A stretch of DNA of 64,000 bases from contig DAIRSI010000017.1 of assembly GCA_036804505.1 (NCBI GenBank), positions 28,408-92,407 on the forward strand, given 5' to 3'. The stretch comes from Phocaeicola_A sp036804505. Its GTDB lineage: Bacteria; Bacteroidota; Bacteroidia; Bacteroidales; Bacteroidaceae. Both the position numbers and the translations under genes were made by a program. Position 1 is the stretch's first letter. Every line of letters starts with the position of its first letter. This document shows, piece by piece, positions 23,975 to 34,500 of this stretch. The notes beneath the pieces were generated by a model that was not told where the DNA came from, did not search any database, and saw only the letters and a list, made by a program, of their open reading frames with translations.

Positions 23975-26275
23975 ATGATTAACCCCATTGTTAAGACAAT
24001 CGAGTTGCCTGATGGAAGAACCATCACACTCGAAACCGGGAAATTGGCCAAGCAGGCTGACGGAGCAGTGATGCTTCGTATGGGTAACACCATGTTGCTT
24101 GCTACTGTTTGTGCGGCTAAAGATGCAGTTCCCGGAACAGATTTTATGCCTCTACAGGTAGAGTACAAAGAAAAATATTCGGCGTTCGGCCGTTATCCGG
24201 GAGGCTTCACTAAGAGAGAGGGGAAAGCATCGGATTATGAAATCCTGACGTGCCGTTTGGTTGACCGTACATTGCGGCCACTTTTCCCTGATAACTATCA
24301 TGCAGAAGTTTATGTAAACATTATACTTTTTTCAGCAGATGGCGTAGATATGCCTGATGCGTTGGCAGGCCTGGCTGCTTCGGCAGCGTTGTCTGTTTCC
24401 GATATTCCTTTCGGCGGACCTATTTCTGAAGTCAGAGTTATTCGTCTTGACGGAGAGTATATCGTTAACCCGACTTTCGCTCAAGTTGAGAAAGCTGACA
24501 TTGATGTTATGGTGGGTGCCACTTATGACAACATCATGATGGTTGAAGGCGAAATGGACGAGGTTTCCGAGCAGGATCTTCTTCAGGCCATGAAGGTTGC
24601 ACATGAGGCTATCAAAGTTCAGTGCAAGGCTCAGATGGAATTGACTGAAGAGGTCGGAAAAACTGTGAAACGTGAGTATTGCCACGAAGAAAACGATGAT
24701 GATCTTCGCAAGGCTGTTCACGAACAGTGCTATGCAAAAGCTTATGCCATTGCAGAAGCCGGGAACAAAGACAAGCATGCTCGCGAAGATGCATTCAATG
24801 CTATCGTCGATGAGTTCAAAGCTCAATTCACTGAAGAGGAATTGGAAACAAAAGGCCCGATGATTGATCGCTATTATGCGGATGTAGAACGTGATGCGAT
24901 GCGTCGTTGCATTCTTGATGAAGGAAAGCGCCTTGACGGACGCAAGACTACTGAGATTCGTCCTATTTGGTGTGAGGCAGGTTATCTTCCTGGTCCTCAC
25001 GGTTCTGCTATTTTCACTCGTGGTGAAACACAGTCTCTTTCTACTGTAACATTGGGAACAAAATCTGATGAGAAGATAATCGATGATGTTCTTACTCAAG
25101 GTAAGGAGCGTTTCCTTCTTCATTATAATTTTCCTCCATTCAGTACAGGCGAAGCGAAGGCTCAGCGTGGTGTAGGACGTCGTGAAATCGGTCATGGCAA
25201 CCTGGCTTGCCGTGCCTTGAAACGCATGATTCCGAAAGATTATCCATATACTGTTCGTGTCGTTTCTGATATTCTTGAATCCAACGGTTCTTCTTCTATG
25301 GCTACTGTTTGTGCCGGAACTCTGGCATTGATGGATGCAGGTGTAAAGATTCGTAAACCGGTTTCCGGTATTGCAATGGGTCTTATCAAGAACCCGGGAG
25401 AAGACAAGTATGCTATTCTTTCCGATATTCTTGGTGATGAGGATCACTTGGGTGATATGGACTTTAAGACTACCGGTACGAAGGATGGACTTACGGCTAC
25501 TCAGATGGATATCAAATGCGACGGATTGTCGTTCGAAATACTTGAGAAGGCTTTACTGCAGGCAAAAGAAGGACGTATGCACATTCTTGGCAAACTTCAG
25601 GAATGTATCGCTGAACCGCGTGCCGACTTGAAACCTCATGCTCCACGCATCGAAACCATGATGATTCCTAAGGAGTACATCGGAGCAGTAATAGGCCCGG
25701 GTGGTAAGATTATTCAAGGAATGCAAGAAGAGACAGGAGCTACAATATCTATTGAAGAAGTTGAACAAGGTGGTTACATTGAGATAGCCGGCAAGAGCAA
25801 AGATATTATCGATGCTGCTGTTGCAAAGATCAGAGCCATTGTTGCAATTCCGGAAGTCGGAGAAATATATCATGGCAAGATTCGTAGCATTATGCCTTAT
25901 GGCGCATTTGTTGAATTCATGCCGGGTAAGGATGGCTTGCTTCATATTTCGGAAATAGACTGGAAACGTCTTGAAACCGTTGAGGAGGCTGGCTTGAAGG
26001 AAGGTGACCAGATTGACGTGAAACTTGTTGAGATCGATCAGAAGACAGGCAAGTTCAAATTGTCTCGTCGTGTATTGCTTCCAAAACCGGAAGGATACGA
26101 AGAGCCTCAGCGTCCGGCACGTCCACCGCGTGGTGACCGTCCTCGTCATGACAGAAATGACCGTGGAGATCGTGGAGACCGTCGTGATCGCGGAGAACGA
26201 AGAGATCATGAGTTTCATCGTAACGAGAATTCTGAACATCAGGAGCAATCTTCTCAGGAGAATAATCCGGAATAA
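23975..26275 (+). CDS. pnp: Polyribonucleotide nucleotidyltransferase
   Basis: 766 residues: two RNase PH domains (about 10-140 and 325-545; FSTGEAKAQRGVGRREIGHG lies in the second), a KH domain (IGAVIGPGGKIIQGMQEETG) and an S1 domain (YHGKIRSIMPYGAFVEFMPG). It degrades RNA from the 3' end with phosphate. The last 60 residues are a disordered Arg/Asp/Gly-rich tail (RGDRPRHDRNDRGDRGDRR) ending in Gln/Asn/Glu, longer than in E. coli and probably an added RNA-binding segment. The gene is alone and ends in a terminator. The start was chosen for the conventional N-terminus and the -7 element 28 bases upstream. Confidence 0.97.
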   Translation: MINPIVKTIELPDGRTITLETGKLAKQADGAVMLRMGNTMLLATVCAAKDAVPGTDFMPLQVEYKEKYSAFGRYPGGFTKREGKASDYEILTCRLVDRTLRPLFPDNYHAEVYVNIILFSADGVDMPDALAGLAASAALSVSDIPFGGPISEVRVIRLDGEYIVNPTFAQVEKADIDVMVGATYDNIMMVEGEMDEVSEQDLLQAMKVAHEAIKVQCKAQMELTEEVGKTVKREYCHEENDDDLRKAVHEQCYAKAYAIAEAGNKDKHAREDAFNAIVDEFKAQFTEEELETKGPMIDRYYADVERDAMRRCILDEGKRLDGRKTTEIRPIWCEAGYLPGPHGSAIFTRGETQSLSTVTLGTKSDEKIIDDVLTQGKERFLLHYNFPPFSTGEAKAQRGVGRREIGHGNLACRALKRMIPKDYPYTVRVVSDILESNGSSSMATVCAGTLALMDAGVKIRKPVSGIAMGLIKNPGEDKYAILSDILGDEDHLGDMDFKTTGTKDGLTATQMDIKCDGLSFEILEKALLQAKEGRMHILGKLQECIAEPRADLKPHAPRIETMMIPKEYIGAVIGPGGKIIQGMQEETGATISIEEVEQGGYIEIAGKSKDIIDAAVAKIRAIVAIPEVGEIYHGKIRSIMPYGAFVEFMPGKDGLLHISEIDWKRLETVEEAGLKEGDQIDVKLVEIDQKTGKFKLSRRVLLPKPEGYEEPQRPARPPRGDRPRHDRNDRGDRGDRRDRGERRDHEFHRNENSEHQEQSSQENNPE

Positions 26276-26296
26276 GATTCGTCTTGAAATATAAAT

Positions 26297-26340
26297 GAAA
26301 GCGTGGCAATATCTGAAAAGATTTTGCCACGTTTCTCTTT
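26297..26340 (+). terminator. Terminator after pnp
   Basis: GAAAgCGTGGCAA pairs with TTGCCACGTTTC (one bulge), followed by TCTTTATT. Confidence 0.7.
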
Positions 26341-26473
26341 ATTGTAAAATGTGATTCCAGACTCTATCATTTTAATATGGATAATCCTTTACTCAAACTG
26401 ATAAAAAGATGACTATCTTACTGTACTTTCTTTGATATTTGTATATTTTTAAACTTTTACTTTTTCTTTATAT

Positions 26474-26504
26474 TTTGATTTTACCACATTAAGGCATATT
26501 TTTG
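26474..26504 (+). promoter_or_regulatory. Promoter of the GH2-GH43 operon
   Basis: TTTG (26474-26477), 19 bases, TATTTTTG (26497-26504): a full consensus match 21 bases before the GH2 start. It shows that the two enzymes can be expressed apart from the sigma-susCD part of the locus. Confidence 0.78.
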
Positions 26505-26525
26505 TAGAAAATTAAAAAAAATACT

Positions 26526-28670
26526 ATGATCAAATCTTTCTTTTCGAAAGTTGTATCCCTTACAGCTGTTTTTTCGATAGCTACAGTGGGAGTTTTTGGA
26601 GCAAAGCTAGCCGATAGTAATCCTGTTTTAGGCAGTAAAGTGACTAACCTTGATAAGTGGCAGTTTGCCAAATCTGCTCCCGAGATGTGGACAAATGTTA
26701 CCATACCGCATTCTTGTAATGCCATTGATGGCCATTCATCTTCTTATTACAGAGGAAAAACCTACTATAAGAAAATCCTGAATTTTACCAGTGAGCAAGC
26801 TGCCAAGCCACAGTTCCTGTTGTTTGAGGGCGCAGCACAGGCTGCAACCGTTTCTGTCAATGGCAAAGTATTGACTATCCATAAAGGAGGTTATACTCCA
26901 TTTGTAGTATCTTTAAAAGATGCAGTGAAACCGGGTGAAAATGAAATTCTTGTGATGTGTGATAATACGGAGGATATGGAATTGATTCCAGTCAGCTCCG
27001 ATTTCAATAAAAACAACGGACTTCATAATCCTGCTTTCTTGCTGGAGATGAACGAAGTGTATGCTTCTCCTGTCAATTATGGTTTGTACAGAATGCATGT
27101 GACAACTCCTGAAGTTTCAGAAAGTAAAGCTATTACCCAAATCAATACATATATACAGAATGCTTCGAAACAGCAACAAAAAGTGACAGTCTTTCTGTCA
27201 CTGATTGACGCCAGCGGTAAAGTTTGTTATAGCAGTAAGGATAAGATTGTACTGAAAGAAAACAGTGGAATGGATTTTCAAAAGAAGTTTTCATTAAACA
27301 AACCTCATTTGTGGAATGGCCTTGCCGATCCATATTTGTATACCGTGAAATTGCAGATCGCTGATTCAAAGGGTACGGTTCTGGATAATCTTGGTACGAC
27401 TGTAGGATACAGATATTATAGAATGGATGCCGAAAAGGGCTTTTTCCTGAACGGGCATTCATATCCTTTGCGGGGAGTCTCGATGCATCAGGATTGGGAT
27501 AAATGTGCTTCGGCTGTTTCCATGGAGCAGTTTGATAAGGATTATTCCATTATAAAGGAGCTCGGAGCCAATTTCTTGAGATTGGCTCATTATCCGCATA
27601 ACGATTATGCATTCAAGAAATGCGATGAAATGGGCATTATTGTTCAAACGGAAATACCTTGGGTCAATATCTGCGGAGTAAAAGCTACTGCCACCTATTT
27701 CGATAATATCCATCAGCAGATGAAAGAAATGATTGCGAATCTGTATAACCATCCATCCATTGTTTGCTGGGGAATGTGGAATGAACTTGATGCTTGGGGA
27801 AATACAGATCATTTCCAAGGTAAGATTGATACCGAAAGAGTTGTTAAGGAAACGGCCCGCCTGCATGATTTTGCAAAATCACTCGATTTACATCGTTTGG
27901 TTGGGATGACTGATTGCTCTAATTTTGAGCGCGACGGATACAGGAATCTGAAAGGTGATTATTATTCGGAAAATAGATATAACGGATGGTATTACAATGA
28001 ATTTTCTGATTTTACAAAAGAGATGACCGGTGATCATCAGAAAATGGGAATACTGAATGTCTCCGAATACGGATGTGGCATCAATCCTTTTTGCCATTCG
28101 CTCGATCCATTGAAGACCACTAAAAGAGCAACCGGAGGAAGTCGCCATGATGAAGAGTTTGGTAATTTGCTCCATGAATCACATTTAAAGCAAATTATGG
28201 AAATGCCTTTCATTAATTTTACTTCTTTGTGGATTATGTTTGATTTTCCTGTAGCCAATCGCTTCGAAGGATATATGGATACGGAAGACGGGGTGAATTT
28301 TTCGGAGAGTGAGGACCGCAAGTTTATGAATGATAAAGGTCTTGTTACAAGAGATAGAATGACGAAGAAAGATGTTTTCTACCTCTACAAGTCAGCATGG
28401 AATAACAAGGAAACTACGGTGTATATCACTAGTCGCAGATTTAAACTGCGTCCCGCTGATACTCCTGTACAGATAAAAGTATATAGCAATGCAAAGACTT
28501 TGACTTTATTCCAGAATGGTAAGGAAGTTGAAACGCTTAATGGATCCGGTGAGAAAACAGGTGTGATCTGGAATTTCAAACCTATAAGTTTTACCAGTCA
28601 GAAGGACTCTTTTAAAGTAGTATCAGACAACGGTACCGCAGATGAAGTGGAATTTTTTCAAATGAAATAA
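26526..28670 (+). CDS. Secreted GH2 glycosidase (beta-galactosidase-like)
   Basis: 714 residues with a signal peptide (about residues 1-25). GH2 layout: N-terminal sugar-binding domain (SSYYRGKTYYKKIL), immunoglobulin-like domain, then a TIM barrel with LRGVSMHQDW, LRLAHYPHNDY, the acid/base Glu420 in GMWNELD and the nucleophile Glu514 in VSEYGCG. A C-terminal immunoglobulin-like domain ends the protein. The enzyme removes a terminal beta-linked sugar (galactose, glucuronic acid or mannose are possible in GH2). Seven bases separate it from the GH43 gene. It opens the polysaccharide locus and has its own strong promoter. Confidence 0.9.
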   Translation: MIKSFFSKVVSLTAVFSIATVGVFGAKLADSNPVLGSKVTNLDKWQFAKSAPEMWTNVTIPHSCNAIDGHSSSYYRGKTYYKKILNFTSEQAAKPQFLLFEGAAQAATVSVNGKVLTIHKGGYTPFVVSLKDAVKPGENEILVMCDNTEDMELIPVSSDFNKNNGLHNPAFLLEMNEVYASPVNYGLYRMHVTTPEVSESKAITQINTYIQNASKQQQKVTVFLSLIDASGKVCYSSKDKIVLKENSGMDFQKKFSLNKPHLWNGLADPYLYTVKLQIADSKGTVLDNLGTTVGYRYYRMDAEKGFFLNGHSYPLRGVSMHQDWDKCASAVSMEQFDKDYSIIKELGANFLRLAHYPHNDYAFKKCDEMGIIVQTEIPWVNICGVKATATYFDNIHQQMKEMIANLYNHPSIVCWGMWNELDAWGNTDHFQGKIDTERVVKETARLHDFAKSLDLHRLVGMTDCSNFERDGYRNLKGDYYSENRYNGWYYNEFSDFTKEMTGDHQKMGILNVSEYGCGINPFCHSLDPLKTTKRATGGSRHDEEFGNLLHESHLKQIMEMPFINFTSLWIMFDFPVANRFEGYMDTEDGVNFSESEDRKFMNDKGLVTRDRMTKKDVFYLYKSAWNNKETTVYITSRRFKLRPADTPVQIKVYSNAKTLTLFQNGKEVETLNGSGEKTGVIWNFKPISFTSQKDSFKVVSDNGTADEVEFFQMK

Positions 28671-28677
28671 GAAGATC

Positions 28678-29676
28678 ATGAAAAGTATATTAATTGGTTT
28701 CGTCAGTAGCATTTTGTTCCTGGCACCTTTGACAGCACAAAAAAGTTTTGTATTGCCTTTTAAGAAAGGTCAGGCTTTAGATTCTATTTCCTTAAGTGAT
28801 CCCTGCATTCTTGCCGACAAGAAAACAAATATGTATTATATGACGGGAACCGGCGGATTTTTATGGAAGAGTAAAGATCTCAAGTATTGGGATGGTCCCT
28901 ATCAAGTTACCCAAACGGATCCGAAGTCTTGGATGGGCCCTAAGCCTATGATATGGGCAGCAGAAATTCATCCTTTTAAAGGAAAATATTATTATTTTGC
29001 TACTTTCACCAACCGTGAAGTGAAAATTGATACTGTGAAGGGCAATGTTATAGAGCGTAGAGCCAGTCATATACTGGTTAGTGATAAACCGGACGGTCCT
29101 TATAAGCCAATGAAGGATCCTACTTATTTGCCTGCTAACAAGCCTACTTTGGATGGCACTTTTTGGGTCGAAAATGGGAAACCTTATATGGTTTACTGTT
29201 ATGAGTGGCTTCAAAACTGGAACGGAACAATAGAAAAAATAGCTCTGAAACCTGACTTAAGTGGTTCCATTGGGAAGGGAAAAGTCCTTTTCCGTGCAAG
29301 TGATTCTCCGTGGAGTAGAGAAAAGGATGCAGAGGGAAATATCAAGCCTAATAAAGTAACCGACGGGCCCTATCTTTTCAGAACGGGAACCGGTCGCTTG
29401 GGAATGATTTGGACCAGTTGGGTTTATGATGTATATACACAAGGTGTGGCATATTCTAAGAGTGGGAATCTCGATGGTCCCTGGGTTCAAGAGAAATTGC
29501 CTATAACGCCGCCTGATTTTGGGCATGGAATGCTTTTTCGGACTTTGAAAGGGAAGTGGTTGATGTCTGTACATAGTCATAAGATCATTGACGGACGAAC
29601 TGTAAGAATCCCTCATTTGTTTGAAGTTGATTTGTCGGGCGACAAACTGGTCGTTGGTAAACCTTATATCCCTTGA
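28678..29676 (+). CDS. GH43-like glycosidase
   Basis: 332 residues with a signal peptide (ends APLTAQ). Five-bladed propeller signs of GH43: base Asp41 in LSDPCIL, AAEIHPF, and the modulator Asp159 in LDGTFWVENGKPYMVY. Where most GH43 enzymes have Glu-Gly-Pro as the acid, this one has VTDGPYLFR (Asp229); several Bacteroides GH43 subfamilies share this, so it need not be inactive. GH43 enzymes act on arabinofuranose, xylose or galactose links. It is paired with the GH2 gene in a two-gene unit directly upstream of the sigma gene. Confidence 0.85.
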   Translation: MKSILIGFVSSILFLAPLTAQKSFVLPFKKGQALDSISLSDPCILADKKTNMYYMTGTGGFLWKSKDLKYWDGPYQVTQTDPKSWMGPKPMIWAAEIHPFKGKYYYFATFTNREVKIDTVKGNVIERRASHILVSDKPDGPYKPMKDPTYLPANKPTLDGTFWVENGKPYMVYCYEWLQNWNGTIEKIALKPDLSGSIGKGKVLFRASDSPWSREKDAEGNIKPNKVTDGPYLFRTGTGRLGMIWTSWVYDVYTQGVAYSKSGNLDGPWVQEKLPITPPDFGHGMLFRTLKGKWLMSVHSHKIIDGRTVRIPHLFEVDLSGDKLVVGKPYIP

Positions 29677-29791
29677 AGGCAAGTTAATAGAAAGTATGCT
29701 ATTTTGTTCTAAAAGTGATATAAACTAAGATTTGTCTTTGTTATTTCTGATTCTTTTTCAAAATTCGTTCTTCTCTTAAAATATACTATTG

Positions 29792-30391
29792 ATGAATGAA
29801 ACTCCCGATATTGAATTGTTGTGTAGAGGTGATATGTTAACCTTTAAAAAGTTCTTTGAGCATTATTATCCAATACTTATGAGCTTTTCATGTCGATTTG
29901 TAGAGAGGCAGGTTTCAGAAGATTTGGTTCAGGAAGTATTTATCAATGTGTGGGAAAAACGAGATTCTTTGAAAGCAGACAATACTCTTTCGTTCCTGTT
30001 GAAAAGTGTCCAAAACAAATGTCTGGATTATTTGAAGCATAAATCCATTGTAGAAAGTTACGAGTCTCAAGTTCGGATAGCGGGTTCAAGGATGGAATAT
30101 ATCATGGAGCGAACTGATAATAATCAGATATACACTGCCATCGACAGAAAGGAATTGTATGAGGAATTGAAATCCGCCATATCCAAACTGCCATCGAAAT
30201 GCGCTCAAGCTTGTGAACTTTATTATTTTCAAGGGTATTCCACAAAGGAAATAGCTGTTATGATGGACGTATCTTCCAGAACAATTGAAGGATATTTCTA
30301 TCAGGCGGTGAAATTTTTAAAAGATGAATTGCGTGATACCAATCTTCTTGAATTATTGATGATATTAGAAGCATCGCACTTTCTTTCTTAG
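29792..30391 (+). CDS. ECF sigma factor of the polysaccharide locus
   Basis: 199 residues from the ATG at 29792 (a TTG just before it is in frame but is not needed). Region 2: FFEHYYPILMSFSCRFV and SEDLVQEVFINVWEKR. Region 4: LPSKCAQACELYYFQGYSTKEIA with recognition helix DVSSRTIEGYFYQAVKFL. This belongs to the Bacteroidales sigma family paired with FecR-type anti-sigma factors. It should activate susC/susD when the STN domain of the transporter signals. A strong terminator stands between it and the FecR gene. No consensus promoter was found upstream. Confidence 0.92.
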   Translation: MNETPDIELLCRGDMLTFKKFFEHYYPILMSFSCRFVERQVSEDLVQEVFINVWEKRDSLKADNTLSFLLKSVQNKCLDYLKHKSIVESYESQVRIAGSRMEYIMERTDNNQIYTAIDRKELYEELKSAISKLPSKCAQACELYYFQGYSTKEIAVMMDVSSRTIEGYFYQAVKFLKDELRDTNLLELLMILEASHFLS

Positions 30392-30462
30392 AAATTTTCA
30401 GAGTATTTTGTTTGAATCATATCATTTCTTGTCTTCCATTAGATTCGGCAATAGTTATGTTT

Positions 30463-30496
30463 AACAGCAGTTTTATGAAAAAACTGCTGTTTTTTT
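30463..30496 (+). terminator. Terminator between the sigma gene and its anti-sigma gene
   Basis: Perfect 12-bp stem AACAGCAGTTTT/AAAACTGCTGTT, 5-base loop, seven T. A textbook intrinsic terminator within the 148-base gap. Confidence 0.85.
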
Positions 30497-30539
30497 AAGT
30501 AGTCTGTTTATTCATAATCGTCTTTTATGCAAATCACAA

Positions 30540-31532
30540 ATGATGAATGAAGCGTTATTAATAAGGTATTTGAACCATACTTGTTCTCCCTCTGAGATGA
30601 ATAGGGTTGAACAATGGATGAATGAAGATAAAAATCATGCTGAATATATTTTCGAAGCTGAACGTATCTGGAATTTGAAGCATGAACTTTATTATTCGGA
30701 TGGGATTGTTCTGGAAAAAGCTTTTTCGAAAATTAAAGATAGAATTGACAAGCCTGAGATATTCAAAGGGACCAATAAAAATCTGCTTAGACTGTTCTGG
30801 TGGCAGTTAGGGGTCGCAGCCGTTATTATTGTTCTGTTGGTGATGAATTTATCTCAAAAGAATAATAGCCAAAATGCAGTTGCTCAGGTTTGGAACACAA
30901 TTTCTGTACCGAGAGGTCATATATCGTCAGTGGTCTTGTCTGATGGTACAAAAATAACATTGAATTCAGAAACCGTTCTTCGTTATCCCTCGTTGTTTAA
31001 TGAACAAAATCGAGTTGTGGAATTAGAAGGGGAAGCATTGTTTGAGGTAAATCATAGCGATACTCATCCTTTTATAGTAAAAACGGAAAAGCTCACAGTA
31101 AGAGACTTGGGTACTGTTTTTGATTTGAAAGCATATCCATCTGAGCAGACTTTCGTTTCTTTATCCGAAGGAAAAGTGGAAGTCGAGAGTATAGACAAAC
31201 GGAATAAGATTACATTGAAACCCAATGAGATGGTATTTTATACGGAATCTGTCGGGATGACTTTGAAACAAGTTTCTGATGCCCGGTCTGTTTCTTCCTG
31301 GATTGGAGGAGAAGGTACTTATAAAGATATGAAGCTTGAGGATATTTGCAATGACTTGGAAAGACGATATGGGGTGGATATTATCATTGACAATCCGTCT
31401 CTGAAAAATGAAATTTTTACTTGCCATTATAAGGAAGGGACTTCTATTATACAAATAATGAATTTACTTAAATATACCAAGAAACTTGATTTTTCTGAAA
31501 AACAAGGGACTATACTAATAACCAAACCATAA
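30540..31532 (+). CDS. FecR-type anti-sigma factor
   Basis: 330 residues. Cytoplasmic N-terminus with the sigma-binding helices (YLNHTCSPSEMNRVEQWM), one membrane segment about residues 95-112 (GVAAVIIVLLVMNL), a periplasmic FecR domain (SVPRGHISSVVLSDGTKITL, then GEALFEVNH and FIVKT) and a C-terminal DUF4974 domain (LEDICNDLERRYGVDIII) that contacts the STN domain of the transporter. Classic FecI/FecR/FecA-type relay. ATG codons at 30540 and 30543 are both possible starts. Confidence 0.92.
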   Translation: MMNEALLIRYLNHTCSPSEMNRVEQWMNEDKNHAEYIFEAERIWNLKHELYYSDGIVLEKAFSKIKDRIDKPEIFKGTNKNLLRLFWWQLGVAAVIIVLLVMNLSQKNNSQNAVAQVWNTISVPRGHISSVVLSDGTKITLNSETVLRYPSLFNEQNRVVELEGEALFEVNHSDTHPFIVKTEKLTVRDLGTVFDLKAYPSEQTFVSLSEGKVEVESIDKRNKITLKPNEMVFYTESVGMTLKQVSDARSVSSWIGGEGTYKDMKLEDICNDLERRYGVDIIIDNPSLKNEIFTCHYKEGTSIIQIMNLLKYTKKLDFSEKQGTILITKP

Positions 31533-31588
31533 AAAAGAAGGGAGGAAGAATGAAGTAGAAATTAAAAAATTGTTTGTTTGATAAATAT

Positions 31589-34500
31589 ATGAAACAACAT
31601 AGATTTAAAAACCTAAATGTAATACTAAAATTTTCACATATGAATTATAAATTTAAAAGTACGGATGGCATATCCAATACAAGGTTTTTGCTACGAATAA
31701 TGCCTAAATTTAGAAGATGTTTTATTCTTTTAATTTGTATTGTAATGAGTCAGAGTTTTCTGACTCCTATAAGTGCATCTAATGAGATGCTTTCTGTTAA
31801 TCTCCAACAGGCAACGGTGGGGAGTGTTCTATCTGCCATTGAAAAGCAGAGCGATTATTATTTTACTTATAATTCCGAACTGATTGATGTCAATCGTTCT
31901 GTCTCAATTAATATCAAGAATAAGTCCATCGAATCAATATTAAAGGATTTGTTTGCCGGTGAGAATGTAAGATATAAGATTGTAGGGAAGAATGTAGTTC
32001 TCTATAAATCATTACCCGCACAACAGAATGGGAAAAGAAAAGTGACAGGTGTTGTTAAAGATTCCGGTGGTCCAATTATCGGTGCAAACATTATAGAGAA
32101 GGGAACACACAATGGAACTATAACTGATACCGAAGGGCGTTTTTCCTTGGAAGTAGGTGATAATGCCACTCTGGAAATTTCCTATATCGGTTATGTACCG
32201 CAAAACATTAAGATTACAAATCAGAAATCCTTGAGTGTAACGATGAAGGAAGATTCACAAACACTGGATGAACTGGTTGTAGTAGGGTATGGAACAGTCA
32301 AGAAAAGTGATTTGACAGGTTCTGTATCTTCGGTAAAGTCCGATGAAATAACCAAGATGGCAACAAATTCTCCGGTAGCAGCATTACAAGGACGTGCAGC
32401 CGGTGTTTCTGTCTCATTGGGATCTGGTTCTCCGGACGCGACAGCTTCTATTCAGATAAGAGGCGTAGGTACTCCTAATGATTCATCTCCTTTGTATGTC
32501 GTAGATGGCTTTCCAATGAGTGATATTAATTATTTGAATCCGGAGGATATAGAATCCATTGAAATATTGAAGGATGCTTCCGCCTGTGCAATCTATGGTT
32601 CAAGAGGAGCAAACGGCGTTGTAGTTATTACTACAAAGAAAGGTAAGGAAGGTGATTTAAGAGTCAAGTTCAATGCATATTACGGCATAGAACATCTTGC
32701 CTCCAAACCGGAAATGCTTGATTCAAAACAATATGGAGACTTGGTAAATGAAACTTATGCAAATTCAGGTGCATCACCCTTATATTCAAACACAAGTAAT
32801 CTTCAGAATACTGATTGGTATAAAGAAGTTACCCGTTTAGGACGTTTCCAGAACTATAATGTTAATCTGACAGGTGGTGGAAGCAAGGTTCAGTCAGTAT
32901 TCAGTGCAAACTATTACAGAAGAGACGGTATGGTGAAATCCACCAATTATGAAAGAATTACATTGAATCAGAATAATGTTATCAAAGCAACGAGTTTTTT
33001 GAAATTTACGACAGACTTGTCAGTTGCCATGACAACACATAAGAGATTGGATCCTTCAAGTATTTTCCTTTCATCCTTGATTGCTCCTCCTGATGTTCCT
33101 GTTTGGGATTCTTCTACAAATTATTATTCAGGTATCACGAGATTCAGACTGGGTAATCCTGCCGGTACTATTGCTAGAAATGAAGGTGAGTACAAGAGGT
33201 CATTTTTTATAGCAAACTTCAGCGCCGATTTAAATATAACAAAGGATCTGGTTTATACATCACGTTTTGGACTGAAAGTCAGAAATGACAACGATAAGGA
33301 TTTTACTCCAACTTTTTATGAAACCGCTAATATTTCAACTTTGACCAATACTGTTTATAGAGCTTCGGAAAGAACGACGGACTGGACTTGGGAAAATATG
33401 TTGACCTATCATCATAATTTTGCTGACAAACACGATTTGACGGCGATGGCTGCAATGTCTGCCCGCAGTTATGGGAATGACAGCTATTCGGCAACCAAAC
33501 AAGGAGCACCATTGGAATCAAAGGAATTTTGGTATTTTGATTCTGCTACGAATAATCCTTTGGCAAGTGGTGATGGCGCCGAATTATCCATGCTGTCTTA
33601 TTTAGGAAGACTTAATTATGGATTTATGAATCGTTATTTAATCACAGCAAGTATTCGTGCTGATGGTTCTTCAAGGTTTACGAAGAATAACCGTTGGGGA
33701 TATTTCCCTTCAGCAGCCTTGGCTTGGAAACTTTCTGAAGAGAAGTTTTTCAAGAACTGGAACCAGAATTGGTTGAACAGTGTCAAACTAAGAGCTGGAT
33801 ATGGTGAAATCGGTAACGAAAACATATATTCCTATTATCCTTATTTGACTCCAATTGCACAGCAACAGTATTATACATTAGGTTCAAGTCAGAGTAGAAT
33901 CAATGGTGCAGCACCCTCGGCAATCGGTAATTCGGATGCAAAATGGGAAACATCCAAACAATTGAACTTTGGTGTTGACTTATCTTTCTTGAATTCGGCT
34001 TTGACTATAACTGCAGATTATTATATCAGAAAAACTGATGACATCTTGTTGTCTCAGCAGATTCCTAATACATCCGGATTCAGTACGACGATTCGTAATG
34101 TGGGTGGTATGAAGAATAACGGTTTTGAATTTACTGCAGGTTATAAGGGTGGTAAAGGTGACTTTACATATAATATAAATGGTAACTTTGCGCTTGTCCG
34201 CAATAAAGTAACTGATTTGGGAACATCGAGCGCATTGGTTTCCAATATTCCTTATTTGGGCAATCTGATTGATTTGCAGGGTGCTCTTGGAAACATGATT
34301 CGTAGCGTAGTTGGTAAGCCTTACGGACAGTTCTATGGATATGTGACAGATGGTATTTTCCAGAACCAGAACGAAATAGATGCTTATAAGAAAGACGGAG
34401 CTTTGATTCAGCCTGATGCAAAACCGGGTGACTTCAAGTTCAAGGATGTGAACAACAACGGCAAGATTGATACAGGCGATATGGATTTTATCGGGAATCC

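Noticed and set aside
24332..25447. 371-codon open frame on the - strand across pnp
   Set aside because: Lies fully inside the clear pnp gene, has Cys/Ser/Thr-rich composition without family motifs and is a shadow of codon bias.
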